Notes: generated by a model not told the origin, from the sequence alone. DNA of 5,362 nt from Tardiphaga sp. (GCA_028290325.1 JAQGJY010000244.1:1-5362), one strand, 5' to 3'; counted from the first letter of the stretch, positions 1 to 5,362 are shown. Translations and numbers: made by a program.

Positions 1-94
1 CTACAAGCAGTCCGGCAACGGCCGCGAGTGGGGCAAGTTCGGCCTTGAGGAATATCTCGAGGTCAAGGCGATCGCCGGCTACGACGCGGCCTAA
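1..94 (+). CDS. Aldehyde dehydrogenase family protein, C-terminal fragment (5' end outside window)
   Basis: Only the last 30 codons are present, read from base 2 to the TAA at 92-94. The translated tail contains YKQSGNGREWG followed by KFGLEEYLEVKAI. The pattern YKxSGxGRExGxxGLxEYxxxK is the classic C-terminus of NAD(P)-dependent aldehyde dehydrogenases, where it forms part of the oligomerisation strand and closes the active-site region. These enzymes oxidise an aldehyde to the carboxylate in the cytosol using a catalytic Cys and Glu, both of which lie outside the window. The substrate cannot be told from this tail. A strong hairpin starts 19 bases after the stop, so this is probably the last gene of its transcript. 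The family call is firm; the subfamily is open. Confidence 0.88.
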   Translation, partial: YKQSGNGREWGKFGLEEYLEVKAIAGYDAA

Positions 95-112
95 ACTTGT
101 CTGATTGAATGG

Positions 113-148
113 CGAAACGCCGGAGCACGAGACTGCTCCGGCGTTTCG
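113..148. terminator. Perfect 15-bp hairpin, probable bidirectional terminator
   Basis: The arm CGAAACGCCGGAGCA (113-127) and the arm TGCTCCGGCGTTTCG (134-148) are exact reverse complements around the 6-nt loop CGAGAC. The hairpin sits between two convergent genes: 19 bases after the aldehyde dehydrogenase stop and 3 bases beyond the antitoxin stop on the other strand. The stem ends in TTTC when read from either side, which gives a short U-run within the arm, but no longer T tract follows. Serving both genes is inferred from position and symmetry. Confidence 0.8.
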
Positions 149-151
149 AAC

Positions 152-478
152 CTAAGCCGCCTTTCCTTTCTTGCGCGTGCTCCTTGGCGGTTTGACTGGC
201 TCCGCTTTGACGGACAACCGCAGACCTAACGCCTTGAGCACATCGATGATGGTGCCGAACTCCGGCTTTCCGCTGGCGGACAACGACCGATAGAGGCTTT
301 CCCGCGAACGGCGAGAACGACGGGCGACGTCGGACATCCCTTTCGCCCGGGCGGCGACTCCGATCGCGTGGGCGATCAGGCTGCTGTCGCCGCTTTCCAT
401 CGCCTCTTCAAGGTAGAATTGAAGTGCCTCAGCGGTGTCAAGAAACTCGGCTGAGTCATAGGCTGCCGTCTTGGTCAT
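152..478 (-). CDS. Antitoxin, XRE/HTH type of the HI1420 (HigA-like) addiction-module family
   Basis: This 108-aa protein is the second gene of the toxin-antitoxin pair. The N-terminal part (about residues 8-45: F-LDTAEALQFYLEEAMESGD, then LIAHAIGVAARAKGM) and the helix-turn-helix (about 48-88: MSDVARRSRRSRESLYRSLS, then PEFGTIIDVLKALGLRL) match the pattern of the 'probable addiction module antidote protein' family. Such antitoxins bind and neutralise the partner toxin and repress their own promoter through the HTH. The last 20 residues are rich in Lys, Arg and Pro and look unstructured. The ATG lies inside the end of the toxin gene (23-bp overlap) with no good Shine-Dalgarno, so translational coupling is likely. 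The gene order, toxin first, is that of higBA-like modules. The family call is strong; target and neutralisation are inferred from the family. Confidence 0.9.
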   Translation of the reverse strand: MTKTAAYDSAEFLDTAEALQFYLEEAMESGDSSLIAHAIGVAARAKGMSDVARRSRRSRESLYRSLSASGKPEFGTIIDVLKALGLRLSVKAEPVKPPRSTRKKGKAA

Positions 479-776
479 TGGTCTTGATCCAGTCTGAGAA
501 AAGCTGCTTTGCCGTCGCGATATCCGCGCGCTGCGATTTCTTGCTGCCGCCGCACAGCAGAATGATGAGTTGCTCGCCGCGTCGTCCGAAATAGATGCGG
601 TAACCGGGGCCGTAGTCGATCCGCATCTCGCTCAATCCGCCACCGATCGGTTTGACATCTCCCGGATTGCCGAGAGCGAGGCGATCAATTCGCAGCGCAA
701 TCTTTGCCTTGGCGCGTCCGTCGCCCAGTTGACCGAGCCACTGCCCGAATATCGCTGTACGCCTCACCGTCGGCAT
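456..776 (-). CDS. RelE/ParE-superfamily toxin of the HI1419 (HigB-like) family
   Basis: The 106-aa product carries the full set of conserved features of this family: FGQWLGQLGDGRAKAKIALRI (residues 10-30), LGNPGDVKPIGGGLSEMRID (35-54), GPGYRIYF (56-63) and LLCGGSKKSQRADI (73-86). Length is normal for the family (about 100 aa). Members of the RelE-like fold are usually translation-dependent mRNA interferases; whether this one cleaves mRNA is inferred, and the conserved Arg52, Arg60, Lys79 and Lys80 are the obvious residues to suspect. The start is chosen because MPTVxRT is the usual family N-terminus and because a well-formed promoter lies directly before it. There is no Shine-Dalgarno ahead of the ATG, which fits a leaderless message. 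Its 3' end overlaps the antitoxin start by 23 bp. Nothing in the reading frame suggests decay, so the module appears intact. Confidence 0.92.
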   Translation of the reverse strand: MPTVRRTAIFGQWLGQLGDGRAKAKIALRIDRLALGNPGDVKPIGGGLSEMRIDYGPGYRIYFGRRGEQLIILLCGGSKKSQRADIATAKQLFSDWIKTNDQDGSL

Positions 777-797
777 ATGTAGCTTATAAGCGACATA
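776..797. promoter_or_regulatory. 22-bp palindromic operator, probably for antitoxin autoregulation
   Basis: TATGT (776-780) mirrors ACATA (793-797), and the centre GCTTATAAGC (782-791) is a perfect 10-bp palindrome; only the pair 781/792 fails to match. The element therefore has 20 of 22 symmetric bases, covers the TA promoter's -10 and runs up to the first base of the toxin start codon. A dimeric HTH antitoxin bound here would block RNA polymerase, the standard autoregulation of type II modules. Binding itself is inferred. Confidence 0.75.
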
Positions 798-811
798 ATG
801 AGATCGGTCAA
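783..811 (-). promoter_or_regulatory. Promoter of the toxin-antitoxin operon (predicted leaderless)
   Basis: On the minus strand TTGACC (811-806; five of six match TTGACA) is followed by a 17-nt spacer and TATAAG (788-783; five of six match TATAAT). With the usual -10 to +1 distance, transcription would begin at base 776, which is the A of the toxin ATG. The absence of any Shine-Dalgarno upstream agrees with this. The -10 lies wholly inside the palindrome at 776-797. Confidence 0.75.
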
Positions 812-944
812 ACCACGAGCGCTATGCCGAGCACTGGGTCTCATCATTCTGCGGCAGCGCCCGCCCAGGCATGCGCGTTGCGCTCGGCGCCGCCGGACGC
901 TTGCGGCATGACGCCGGCCCCAATTGCCGAATTTCGCGCCGCAT

Positions 945-972
945 TTGACATCCCCCATGCTCGCTTCATAAG
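945..972 (+). promoter_or_regulatory. Candidate sigma-70-type promoter of the IlvD/Edd dehydratase gene
   Basis: An exact TTGACA (945-950) is followed by a 16-nt spacer and CATAAG (967-972; four of six match TATAAT). Initiation is predicted near 979, leaving a leader of about 28 nt before the ATG at 1007. The rest of the stretch between the TA promoter and this gene (812-1006) shows no other gene or repeat. It is back-to-back with the toxin-antitoxin promoter, not overlapping it. Confidence 0.5.
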
Positions 973-1006
973 GGGTCGCAACGACATCACTGACGGGACG
1001 GACGCC

Positions 1007-2719
1007 ATGGCCGACGGGCTTCGCAAGGGACTGACCAGCTATGGTGACGCCGGCTTCTCGCTATTCCTTCGCAAGGCCTTCATCAAGGCGATGGGTTATT
1101 CCGACGACGCGCTGAACCGGCCGATCGTCGGCATCACCAACACCTTCAGCGATTACAATCCGTGCCACGGCAATGTGCCGCAGATCATCGAGGCGGTGAA
1201 GCGCGGCGTGATGCTGGCCGGCGCGATGCCGATGGTGTTTCCGACCATCTCCATCGCTGAGAGCTTTTCGTATCCGACCTCGATGTATCTTCGCAATCTG
1301 ATGGCGATGGACACTGAGGAGATGATCCGCGCGCAGCCGATGGATTCCGTGATCGTGATCGGCGGCTGCGACAAGACGCTGCCGGCGCAGATCATGGCGG
1401 CCATCTCCGCCGATCTGCCGACCGTCGTGATTCCGGTCGGGCCGATGGTCGTCGGGCATCACAAGGGCGAGGTGCTCGGCGCGTGCACGGATTGCCGGCG
1501 GCTGTGGGGCAAGCATCGCGCCGGCGAAATCGACGAGGTTGAAATCGAGGCCGTCAACGGCCGTCTCGCGCCGTCAGTTGGCACCTGCATGGTGATGGGC
1601 ACGGCCTCGACCATGGCCTGCATCACCGAAGCGCTGGGGCTGTCCTTGCCGATGAGCGCGACGATCCCGGCGCCGCACGCCGAGCGGTTTCGTTCGGCGG
1701 AAGCCAGCGGCCGGGTTGCCGCCGAGATGGCAAAGACCAAAGGGCCGCGCCCGAGCGAATTGCTGACGCCGGCCGCCTTTCGCAATGCGCAAGTCGTGCT
1801 GCAGGCCATCGGCGGCTCGACCAACGGCCTCATTCATCTCACCGCGATCGCCAACCGCACGCCGCATCGCATCGATCTCGCGGCGTTCGATCAGCTCAGC
1901 CGCGAGGTGCCGGTGCTGATCGATCTGAAGCCGTCCGGCTCCCATTATATGGAGCATTTCCATCACGCCGGCGGCGTCCCGAAGCTGATGGCGCAACTCG
2001 GTGATCTCATCGATCTCGACAGCCGCACGATCGAGGGCAAGTCGCTGCGCGACGTGGTCGCGGCCGCCGAGGACGTGCCGGGGCAGGACGTGATCCGGCC
2101 ACGCGATCATCCGATCAAGCCGGAAGGCGCGATGGCGGTGCTGCATGGCAATCTGGCGCCGCGCGGCGCCGTTATCAAGCACTCGGCGGCATCGCCCGCT
2201 TTGTTGCAGCACACCGGTCGCGCCGTGGTGTTCGAGTCCGTCGAGGACATGACCAACCGCGTCGACGATCCCAATCTCGACGTGAAGGCCGACGACGTGC
2301 TGGTGTTGCGCAACGCCGGGCCGAAAGGCGCGCCGGGCATGCCGGAGGCGGGCTATCTGCCGATCCCGATGCGGCTGGGACGGGCGGGCGTGAAAGACAT
2401 GGTGCGAATCTCGGACGCGCGGATGAGCGGTACGGCGTTCGGCACCATCGTGTTGCACATCACGCCCGAGAGCGCCGTCGGCGGGCCGCTTGCACTCGTG
2501 CGCAACGGCGACATGATCCGGCTCGATGTCGCCGCGCGATCGATCGACCTGCTGGTCGATGAAGCGGAGCTGGCAAAACGCCAGGCCGCATTGGCGCCGA
2601 TCACAACGCCCGACTGGGCCAAACGCGGCTACGCGCATTTGTTTCATGAGACGATCTTGCAGGCCGACGAAGGCTGCGATTTCGATTTCATGCGCGGCGA
2701 GGGCAAGGCCGGCGGTTAG
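1007..2719 (+). CDS. IlvD/Edd family dehydratase (dihydroxy-acid or sugar-acid dehydratase)
   Basis: Cytosolic iron-sulfur enzyme that removes water from a 2,3-dihydroxy acid (branched-chain synthesis) or an aldonic acid (sugar breakdown) to give a 2-keto acid. From the chosen ATG it has 570 residues, usual for the family. Visible motifs: NPCHGN with Cys53, GGCDKT with Cys121, GTCMVMGTASTM with Cys194 (the three cluster cysteines), Glu85, Asp122 and Glu447 (expected Mg2+ ligands), Lys123, and SDARMSGTAFG with Ser474 (expected catalytic base). From memory, these all sit six residues below their equivalents in Rhizobium L-arabinonate dehydratase, which has a [2Fe-2S] cluster. The frame stays open upstream to 704, with possible ATGs at 824 and 908. 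I prefer 1007 because the promoter at 945-972 would lie inside the longer forms, GGGACGG (995-1001) is a weak ribosome site, and the upstream residues look non-conserved. It may be annotated ilvD, but resemblance to sugar-acid dehydratases leaves the substrate open. Confidence 0.92.
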   Translation: MADGLRKGLTSYGDAGFSLFLRKAFIKAMGYSDDALNRPIVGITNTFSDYNPCHGNVPQIIEAVKRGVMLAGAMPMVFPTISIAESFSYPTSMYLRNLMAMDTEEMIRAQPMDSVIVIGGCDKTLPAQIMAAISADLPTVVIPVGPMVVGHHKGEVLGACTDCRRLWGKHRAGEIDEVEIEAVNGRLAPSVGTCMVMGTASTMACITEALGLSLPMSATIPAPHAERFRSAEASGRVAAEMAKTKGPRPSELLTPAAFRNAQVVLQAIGGSTNGLIHLTAIANRTPHRIDLAAFDQLSREVPVLIDLKPSGSHYMEHFHHAGGVPKLMAQLGDLIDLDSRTIEGKSLRDVVAAAEDVPGQDVIRPRDHPIKPEGAMAVLHGNLAPRGAVIKHSAASPALLQHTGRAVVFESVEDMTNRVDDPNLDVKADDVLVLRNAGPKGAPGMPEAGYLPIPMRLGRAGVKDMVRISDARMSGTAFGTIVLHITPESAVGGPLALVRNGDMIRLDVAARSIDLLVDEAELAKRQAALAPITTPDWAKRGYAHLFHETILQADEGCDFDFMRGEGKAGG

Positions 2720-2764
2720 CCGCCAGGAGCGGCGGCAGCGTCCATGGGGGCTGTCGGCCGGCTC
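2711..2764. terminator. Weak inverted-repeat region between convergent genes
   Basis: The 58-bp gap between the dehydratase stop and the end of the PfkB kinase gene holds two weak dyads. One is GGCGG-TTAG-CCGCC (2711-2724), which uses the stop codon as its loop. The other is a bulged GC-rich inverted repeat between GAGCGGCGGCAG (2727-2738) and CTGTCGGCCGGCTC (2751-2764). Neither is followed by a T tract. A transcription end is expected here because the genes converge, but the structure is unconvincing. Confidence 0.3.
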
Positions 2765-2777
2765 AGAACCGCGATGC

Positions 2778-3674
2778 TCACACTCGCTCCTCGAACTCCG
2801 CGCGCACCGCGGCGATATCCGACAGCGTCGGCAATCCCGCTTCGTTACCGAGGCGCTGAATCTTGAACGTCGACGCCGCGCGCGCGAAGGTGAAATGATC
2901 GTGCCAGCGCTTTTCCGGATTACTTAGATACGAATACATATACGCGCCGTGAAACACGTCGCCCGCGCCGTTGGTGTCGATCACGCGTTCGCGCGGCAGC
3001 TTCAAGGCCGGCAGCGCCTGGACCGATCCGGTCTCGTCGTACCAGAGCAATCCGCGCTCGCCGAGCGTGACGCCGCCGATTCGACAGCCGCGCGCCTTCA
3101 GATAATCCAGCATCGCCTCGGGCGTGAGGTTCATCTGCTCGCACAGACGCTCGGCGACGATCGCAACATCGATGAATTGCAACACCTCGTGCGTGTTGAC
3201 GCGCAGACCGCCGCCGTCGAGCGAGGTGAGAATGCCGGCCTCGCGGCACAACTTGGCGTAATGGATCGCGGCGTCAGGTTGATGGCCATCGATATGCAGG
3301 GCGCGACAGCCTTTCAGGTTGAGAATCGGAAACGGATGGATGTGCTCGTCATCACGACAGCGCACGATGGCGCGCTTGCCGTCCTTCGGCATGATGAAAG
3401 ACAGCGAGGACGCATTGACCTTGCGCGGATGCACCGAGATCGCATATTTCGCGCTCATGTCCTGAAACATGCGGCCGAGCCAGTCGTTCGCGACCGTGGC
3501 GATGAGATCCGGCACGATGCCCAATTTCGCGCAGCAAAATGCCGCCGTTACCGCGTTGCCGCCGAACGAGACGGCGTAGTCCGTCGCGACGTGCTTCTCG
3601 TCGCCGGTCGGCATGTGGTCGGTGATGAAAACAACGTCGATATAGGTCTGTCCAATGAAGAGGGCTTGCATCAT
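2778..3674 (-). CDS. PfkB-family (ribokinase-like) carbohydrate kinase
   Basis: The 298-aa cytosolic enzyme is expected to transfer phosphate from ATP to a hydroxyl of a sugar, keto-sugar acid or nucleoside. Visible features: the N-terminal strand with Asp13 (substrate-binding position in ribokinase), the glycine pair at 38-39 in SFGGNAVTAA, the lid-type segment around SLSFIMPKDGKRAIV (90-104), GVTLGERGLLWYD (201-213), and the PfkB signature DTNGAGDVFHGAY (233-245) with catalytic Asp239 and its anion hole. The usual NxxE motif is not canonical: IVAERLCEQ (172-180) occupies that place. Length is normal for the superfamily. Two adjacent ATGs exist; the second (3671) is better spaced from the weak GGA of GGACAG. 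It converges on the dehydratase and diverges from the amino-acid dehydrogenase. A 2-keto-3-deoxy sugar-acid kinase role would suit a sugar-acid dehydratase neighbour, but substrate residues do not settle this. Confidence 0.9.
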   Translation of the reverse strand: MMQALFIGQTYIDVVFITDHMPTGDEKHVATDYAVSFGGNAVTAAFCCAKLGIVPDLIATVANDWLGRMFQDMSAKYAISVHPRKVNASSLSFIMPKDGKRAIVRCRDDEHIHPFPILNLKGCRALHIDGHQPDAAIHYAKLCREAGILTSLDGGGLRVNTHEVLQFIDVAIVAERLCEQMNLTPEAMLDYLKARGCRIGGVTLGERGLLWYDETGSVQALPALKLPRERVIDTNGAGDVFHGAYMYSYLSNPEKRWHDHFTFARAASTFKIQRLGNEAGLPTLSDIAAVRAEFEERV

Positions 3675-3817
3675 CTGTCCATTGCGGTGAGGGTCTCTCG
3701 CTGGACATTAGCACTTCTTATCGCCGGCTCCGGGTGGAAATAATTCGACCGGAGACCCTAAAGTTGCATAACATTGCGACTTGGCCGCCCCGGCGGACGG
3801 CCCGTGAGGGGGATGCC
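3675..3817. promoter_or_regulatory. Divergent intergenic control region between the PfkB kinase and amino-acid dehydrogenase genes
   Basis: Both genes must be transcribed outward from here unless read from further away. An AT-rich patch holds AATAAT (3739-3744; five of six match TATAAT) without a good -35. A second weak rightward pair is TCGACC (3745-3750), 16-nt spacer, CATAAC (3767-3772). An imperfect dyad, AAGTTGC (3761-3767) with GCGACTT (3776-3782), covers that CATAAC. A second inverted pair, AGGGTCTC (3690-3697) and GAGACCCT (3752-3759), is 54 bases apart. No leftward promoter for the kinase was convincing. Confidence 0.4.
3806..3812 (+). promoter_or_regulatory. Strong ribosome binding site that fixes the amino-acid dehydrogenase start
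   Basis: GAGGGGG ends five bases before the ATG at 3818. The upstream in-frame ATG at 3734 has no comparable site, and the 28 residues it would add (rich in Arg and Pro) do not resemble the family, so 3818 is the likely start. Confidence 0.75.
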
Positions 3818-5077
3818 ATGACTGTCTATTCCGGTCCCGTCTTCGACATGGCCGTCAACCAATTTGGCGTCATCGCCAATCACCTGTCGATCCCGATGGA
3901 CGAGCGCGACCGGCTGCTGCTGCCGAAGCGCGCCATCACCGTATCTTGTCCGATCCATCGCGACGACGGCACCATCGCGGTCTATCAGGGTTACCGCGTC
4001 CAGCATCATTTGACATTGGGCCCGACCAAAGGCGGCACGCGCTTCGCGCCCAGCGTCGATATCGGCGAAGTCGCCGCGCTGGCGATCTGGATGAGTTGGA
4101 AATGCGCGCTGGTCGGGCTGCCGTATGGCGGCGCGAAAGGCGGCATCAGCGTCGATGTGGCGGCGATTTCAAAACGCGAACTGGAAGCGCTGTCGCGCCG
4201 CTACATGCAGGAGATGATCCCGTTCGTCGGTCCGCATACCGATGTGATGGCGCCGGACATGGGCACCAACGAACAGGTGATGGCCTGGTTCATGGACACC
4301 TATTCGATGTACCAGGGCCGCACCGTGACGGAGATCGTCACCGGCAAGCCGGTCGCTTCCGGCGGCACGCTCGGTCGCCGCGAGGCCACCGGACGCGGCG
4401 TCGCCTATCTCGCCAAGCGCGTGATGCTGGAGCTTGCCCTGCCGCTCAGCGGCGGCACGGCTGTCGTTCAAGGCTTCGGCAATGTCGGATCCTACGCGGC
4501 GCTTGAATTGCATTCATACGGCCTCAAGGTGATCGCGGTGAGCGACCATACCGGCGCGTTGTTCGACGCCAATGGCCTCGACATTCCGGCGCTGATGAAA
4601 CACACCGCCAAGCATGGCAGCATCAAGGGCTTCTCGACGCAATTGGCGTTCGATCCCGCCGAGATTCTGACGTTGCGTTGCGACGTGCTGGCCCCTTGCG
4701 CGATGGAGCGCGTCATCGATGCCGCCGTCGCGGAAAGGTTGCAATGCCGTGTGCTGGCCGAGGGCGCCAACGGCCCGACCACGCCGGACGCCGATCTGGT
4801 GCTCGACAACCGGCGCGACGAGGTGTTTCTGATTCCGGACATCCTGTGCAATTCCGGCGGCGTCGTCGTCAGCTATTTCGAGTGGGTGCAGGATCTGCAA
4901 CAACTGTTCTGGGAAGAGGAAGAGGTGATGCGTCGCGAATACAAGATTCTCGACCGCGCCTTCGAGGCGATGTCGGCGCGCGCCAAGGCCGACAACATCT
5001 CGCATCGCACCGCCGCCATGGCGATCGGCGTCGAAAAGGTGCGCGCCGCCAAGGCGACGCGAGGATTATTTCCATAA
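3818..5077 (+). CDS. Glu/Leu/Phe/Val family amino-acid dehydrogenase (glutamate dehydrogenase-like)
   Basis: The 419-aa cytosolic enzyme is expected to interconvert an L-amino acid with its 2-keto acid and ammonium using NAD(P); glutamate is the likeliest substrate at this length. The N-terminal dimerisation domain contains GYRVQHHLTLGPTKGGTRF (58-76), WKCALVGLPYGGAKGGI (94-110) with Lys71, Lys95 and the catalytic Lys107, and PDMGTNEQVMAWFMDTY (146-162) with the active-site Asp147. Then follow TGKPVASGGTLGRREATGRG (175-194) and the Rossmann domain with VVQGFGNVGSYAA (216-228). The C-terminal stretch CNSGGVVVSYFEWVQ (344-358) carries the conserved substrate-side serine. All key residues are present. 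NAD or NADP preference cannot be judged safely by eye. It probably forms an operon with the phosphotransferase that starts 26 bases later. Being divergent from a kinase in a catabolic neighbourhood suggests amino-acid breakdown rather than ammonium assimilation, but that is inference. Confidence 0.93.
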   Translation: MTVYSGPVFDMAVNQFGVIANHLSIPMDERDRLLLPKRAITVSCPIHRDDGTIAVYQGYRVQHHLTLGPTKGGTRFAPSVDIGEVAALAIWMSWKCALVGLPYGGAKGGISVDVAAISKRELEALSRRYMQEMIPFVGPHTDVMAPDMGTNEQVMAWFMDTYSMYQGRTVTEIVTGKPVASGGTLGRREATGRGVAYLAKRVMLELALPLSGGTAVVQGFGNVGSYAALELHSYGLKVIAVSDHTGALFDANGLDIPALMKHTAKHGSIKGFSTQLAFDPAEILTLRCDVLAPCAMERVIDAAVAERLQCRVLAEGANGPTTPDADLVLDNRRDEVFLIPDILCNSGGVVVSYFEWVQDLQQLFWEEEEVMRREYKILDRAFEAMSARAKADNISHRTAAMAIGVEKVRAAKATRGLFP

Positions 5078-5103
5078 CGCTCAACTCGGATCTCGCAAGC
5101 AGC

Positions 5104-5362
5104 GTGAAGACTGTGGACTCCAACGGACTAGACACCAGCGGCATCGCGCGCTTCCTGCACGATGCCGGTCTGATCGCGCCCGGCGAGCACGCCGTGTTCA
5201 CGCCTTTGACCGGCGGCGTCGCGTCCGACATCTGGAAGGTCGAAGCCGGCGGGCGCACCATCGCGGTGAAGCGCGCGTTGCAGAAGCTGCGCGTCGCGCG
5301 CGACTGGACTGTGCCGACATCCCGCAATGCCAGCGAGGTGGACTGGATGCGCGCGGCCTATG
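5104..5362 (+). CDS. Phosphotransferase of the aminoglycoside/methylthioribose kinase type, N-terminal fragment (runs off the window)
   Basis: Eighty-six codons are visible. After a short N-terminus, ARFLHDAGLI leads to LTGGVASDIWKV (about residues 35-46), a nucleotide-binding glycine-rich loop, then RTIAVKRAL (50-58) with the ATP-anchoring lysine at 55. The following LRVARDW and PTSRNASEVDWMRAA place a conserved Arg and Glu where methylthioribose- and choline-kinase-like proteins have them. The fold is the protein-kinase-like APH fold, which phosphorylates a small-molecule hydroxyl; substrate unknown. The brenner and catalytic Asp motifs lie outside the window. The start is uncertain: GTG at 5104 or GTG at 5113, in the same frame, neither with a good ribosome site. 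The 26-bp gap after the dehydrogenase stop and the lack of a terminator suggest one operon with translational coupling. Confidence 0.75.
   Translation, partial: MKTVDSNGLDTSGIARFLHDAGLIAPGEHAVFTPLTGGVASDIWKVEAGGRTIAVKRALQKLRVARDWTVPTSRNASEVDWMRAAY

Noticed and set aside
570..782. A plus-strand open frame across the toxin gene
   Set aside because: It overlaps a well-conserved toxin on the opposite strand and shows no domain or ribosome site of its own.
812..944. A leader peptide or attenuator ahead of the dehydratase, as in some branched-chain operons
   Set aside because: No short frame with runs of Ile, Leu or Val codons and no terminator-antiterminator pair was seen; the candidate promoter leaves only about 28 nt of leader.
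1574..2647. A 357-codon open frame on the minus strand inside the dehydratase gene
   Set aside because: It is antisense to a strongly conserved enzyme. Its translation is rich in Arg, His and Asp with no recognisable domain, as expected of a shadow frame in GC-rich coding DNA.
2949..3743. A 264-codon plus-strand open frame opposite the PfkB kinase
   Set aside because: The minus-strand frame has clear PfkB motifs, while this one has low-complexity Arg/His/Asp-rich composition and no motif.
3734..3817. A 28-residue N-terminal extension of the amino-acid dehydrogenase
   Set aside because: No ribosome site precedes 3734, the residues do not resemble the family, and GAGGGGG is ideally placed before 3818.
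3946..4506. A 186-codon frame overlapping the amino-acid dehydrogenase in another plus frame
   Set aside because: Its Arg-rich composition is that of a frame-shifted reading of the dehydrogenase, whose own frame has all catalytic motifs.
1..5362. CRISPR array, tRNA, insertion sequence or integrase
   Set aside because: No regularly spaced repeats, cloverleaf, terminal inverted repeats or transposase/recombinase motifs were found by eye.

Overview
The window is GC-rich and its protein families look like those of an alphaproteobacterium, most likely of the Bradyrhizobium/Rhodopseudomonas/Afipia group (Nitrobacteraceae). That placement is inferred from remembered family resemblance, not from a search. 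It is a chromosomal metabolic neighbourhood with a small toxin-antitoxin cassette set into it.

Layout: the last 30 codons of an aldehyde dehydrogenase (+, to 94) run into a perfect 15-bp hairpin (113-148), which probably ends transcription from both sides. Facing it on the minus strand is a toxin-antitoxin pair of the HI1419/HI1420 type: toxin 776-456, then antitoxin 478-152, overlapping by 23 bp. The pair has a recognisable promoter (TTGACC, 17-nt spacer, TATAAG) whose -10 lies inside a near-perfect 22-bp palindrome directly abutting the toxin ATG. The geometry predicts a leaderless, autoregulated message. An IlvD/Edd-family dehydratase follows on the plus strand, with its own TTGACA-type promoter at 945-972; the start at 1007 is preferred over longer readings. 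Convergent with it, after a 58-bp gap, is a PfkB-family kinase (minus, 3674-2778). A 143-bp divergent intergenic region then separates the kinase from a Glu/Leu/Phe/Val-type amino-acid dehydrogenase (+, 3818-5077). Twenty-six bases further on begins the N-terminus of a phosphotransferase resembling aminoglycoside/methylthioribose kinases, which runs off the right edge.

How the genes may work together (inference): the dehydratase, PfkB kinase and aldehyde dehydrogenase are the classes used in sugar-acid breakdown, where dehydration gives a 2-keto-3-deoxy acid that is then phosphorylated or oxidised. The amino-acid dehydrogenase plus small-molecule kinase pair points instead to an amino compound. 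The window does not contain enough to name a substrate. The toxin-antitoxin pair looks like an independent insertion with its own promoter, operator and terminator. No tRNA, rRNA, CRISPR array, insertion sequence or riboswitch was seen.
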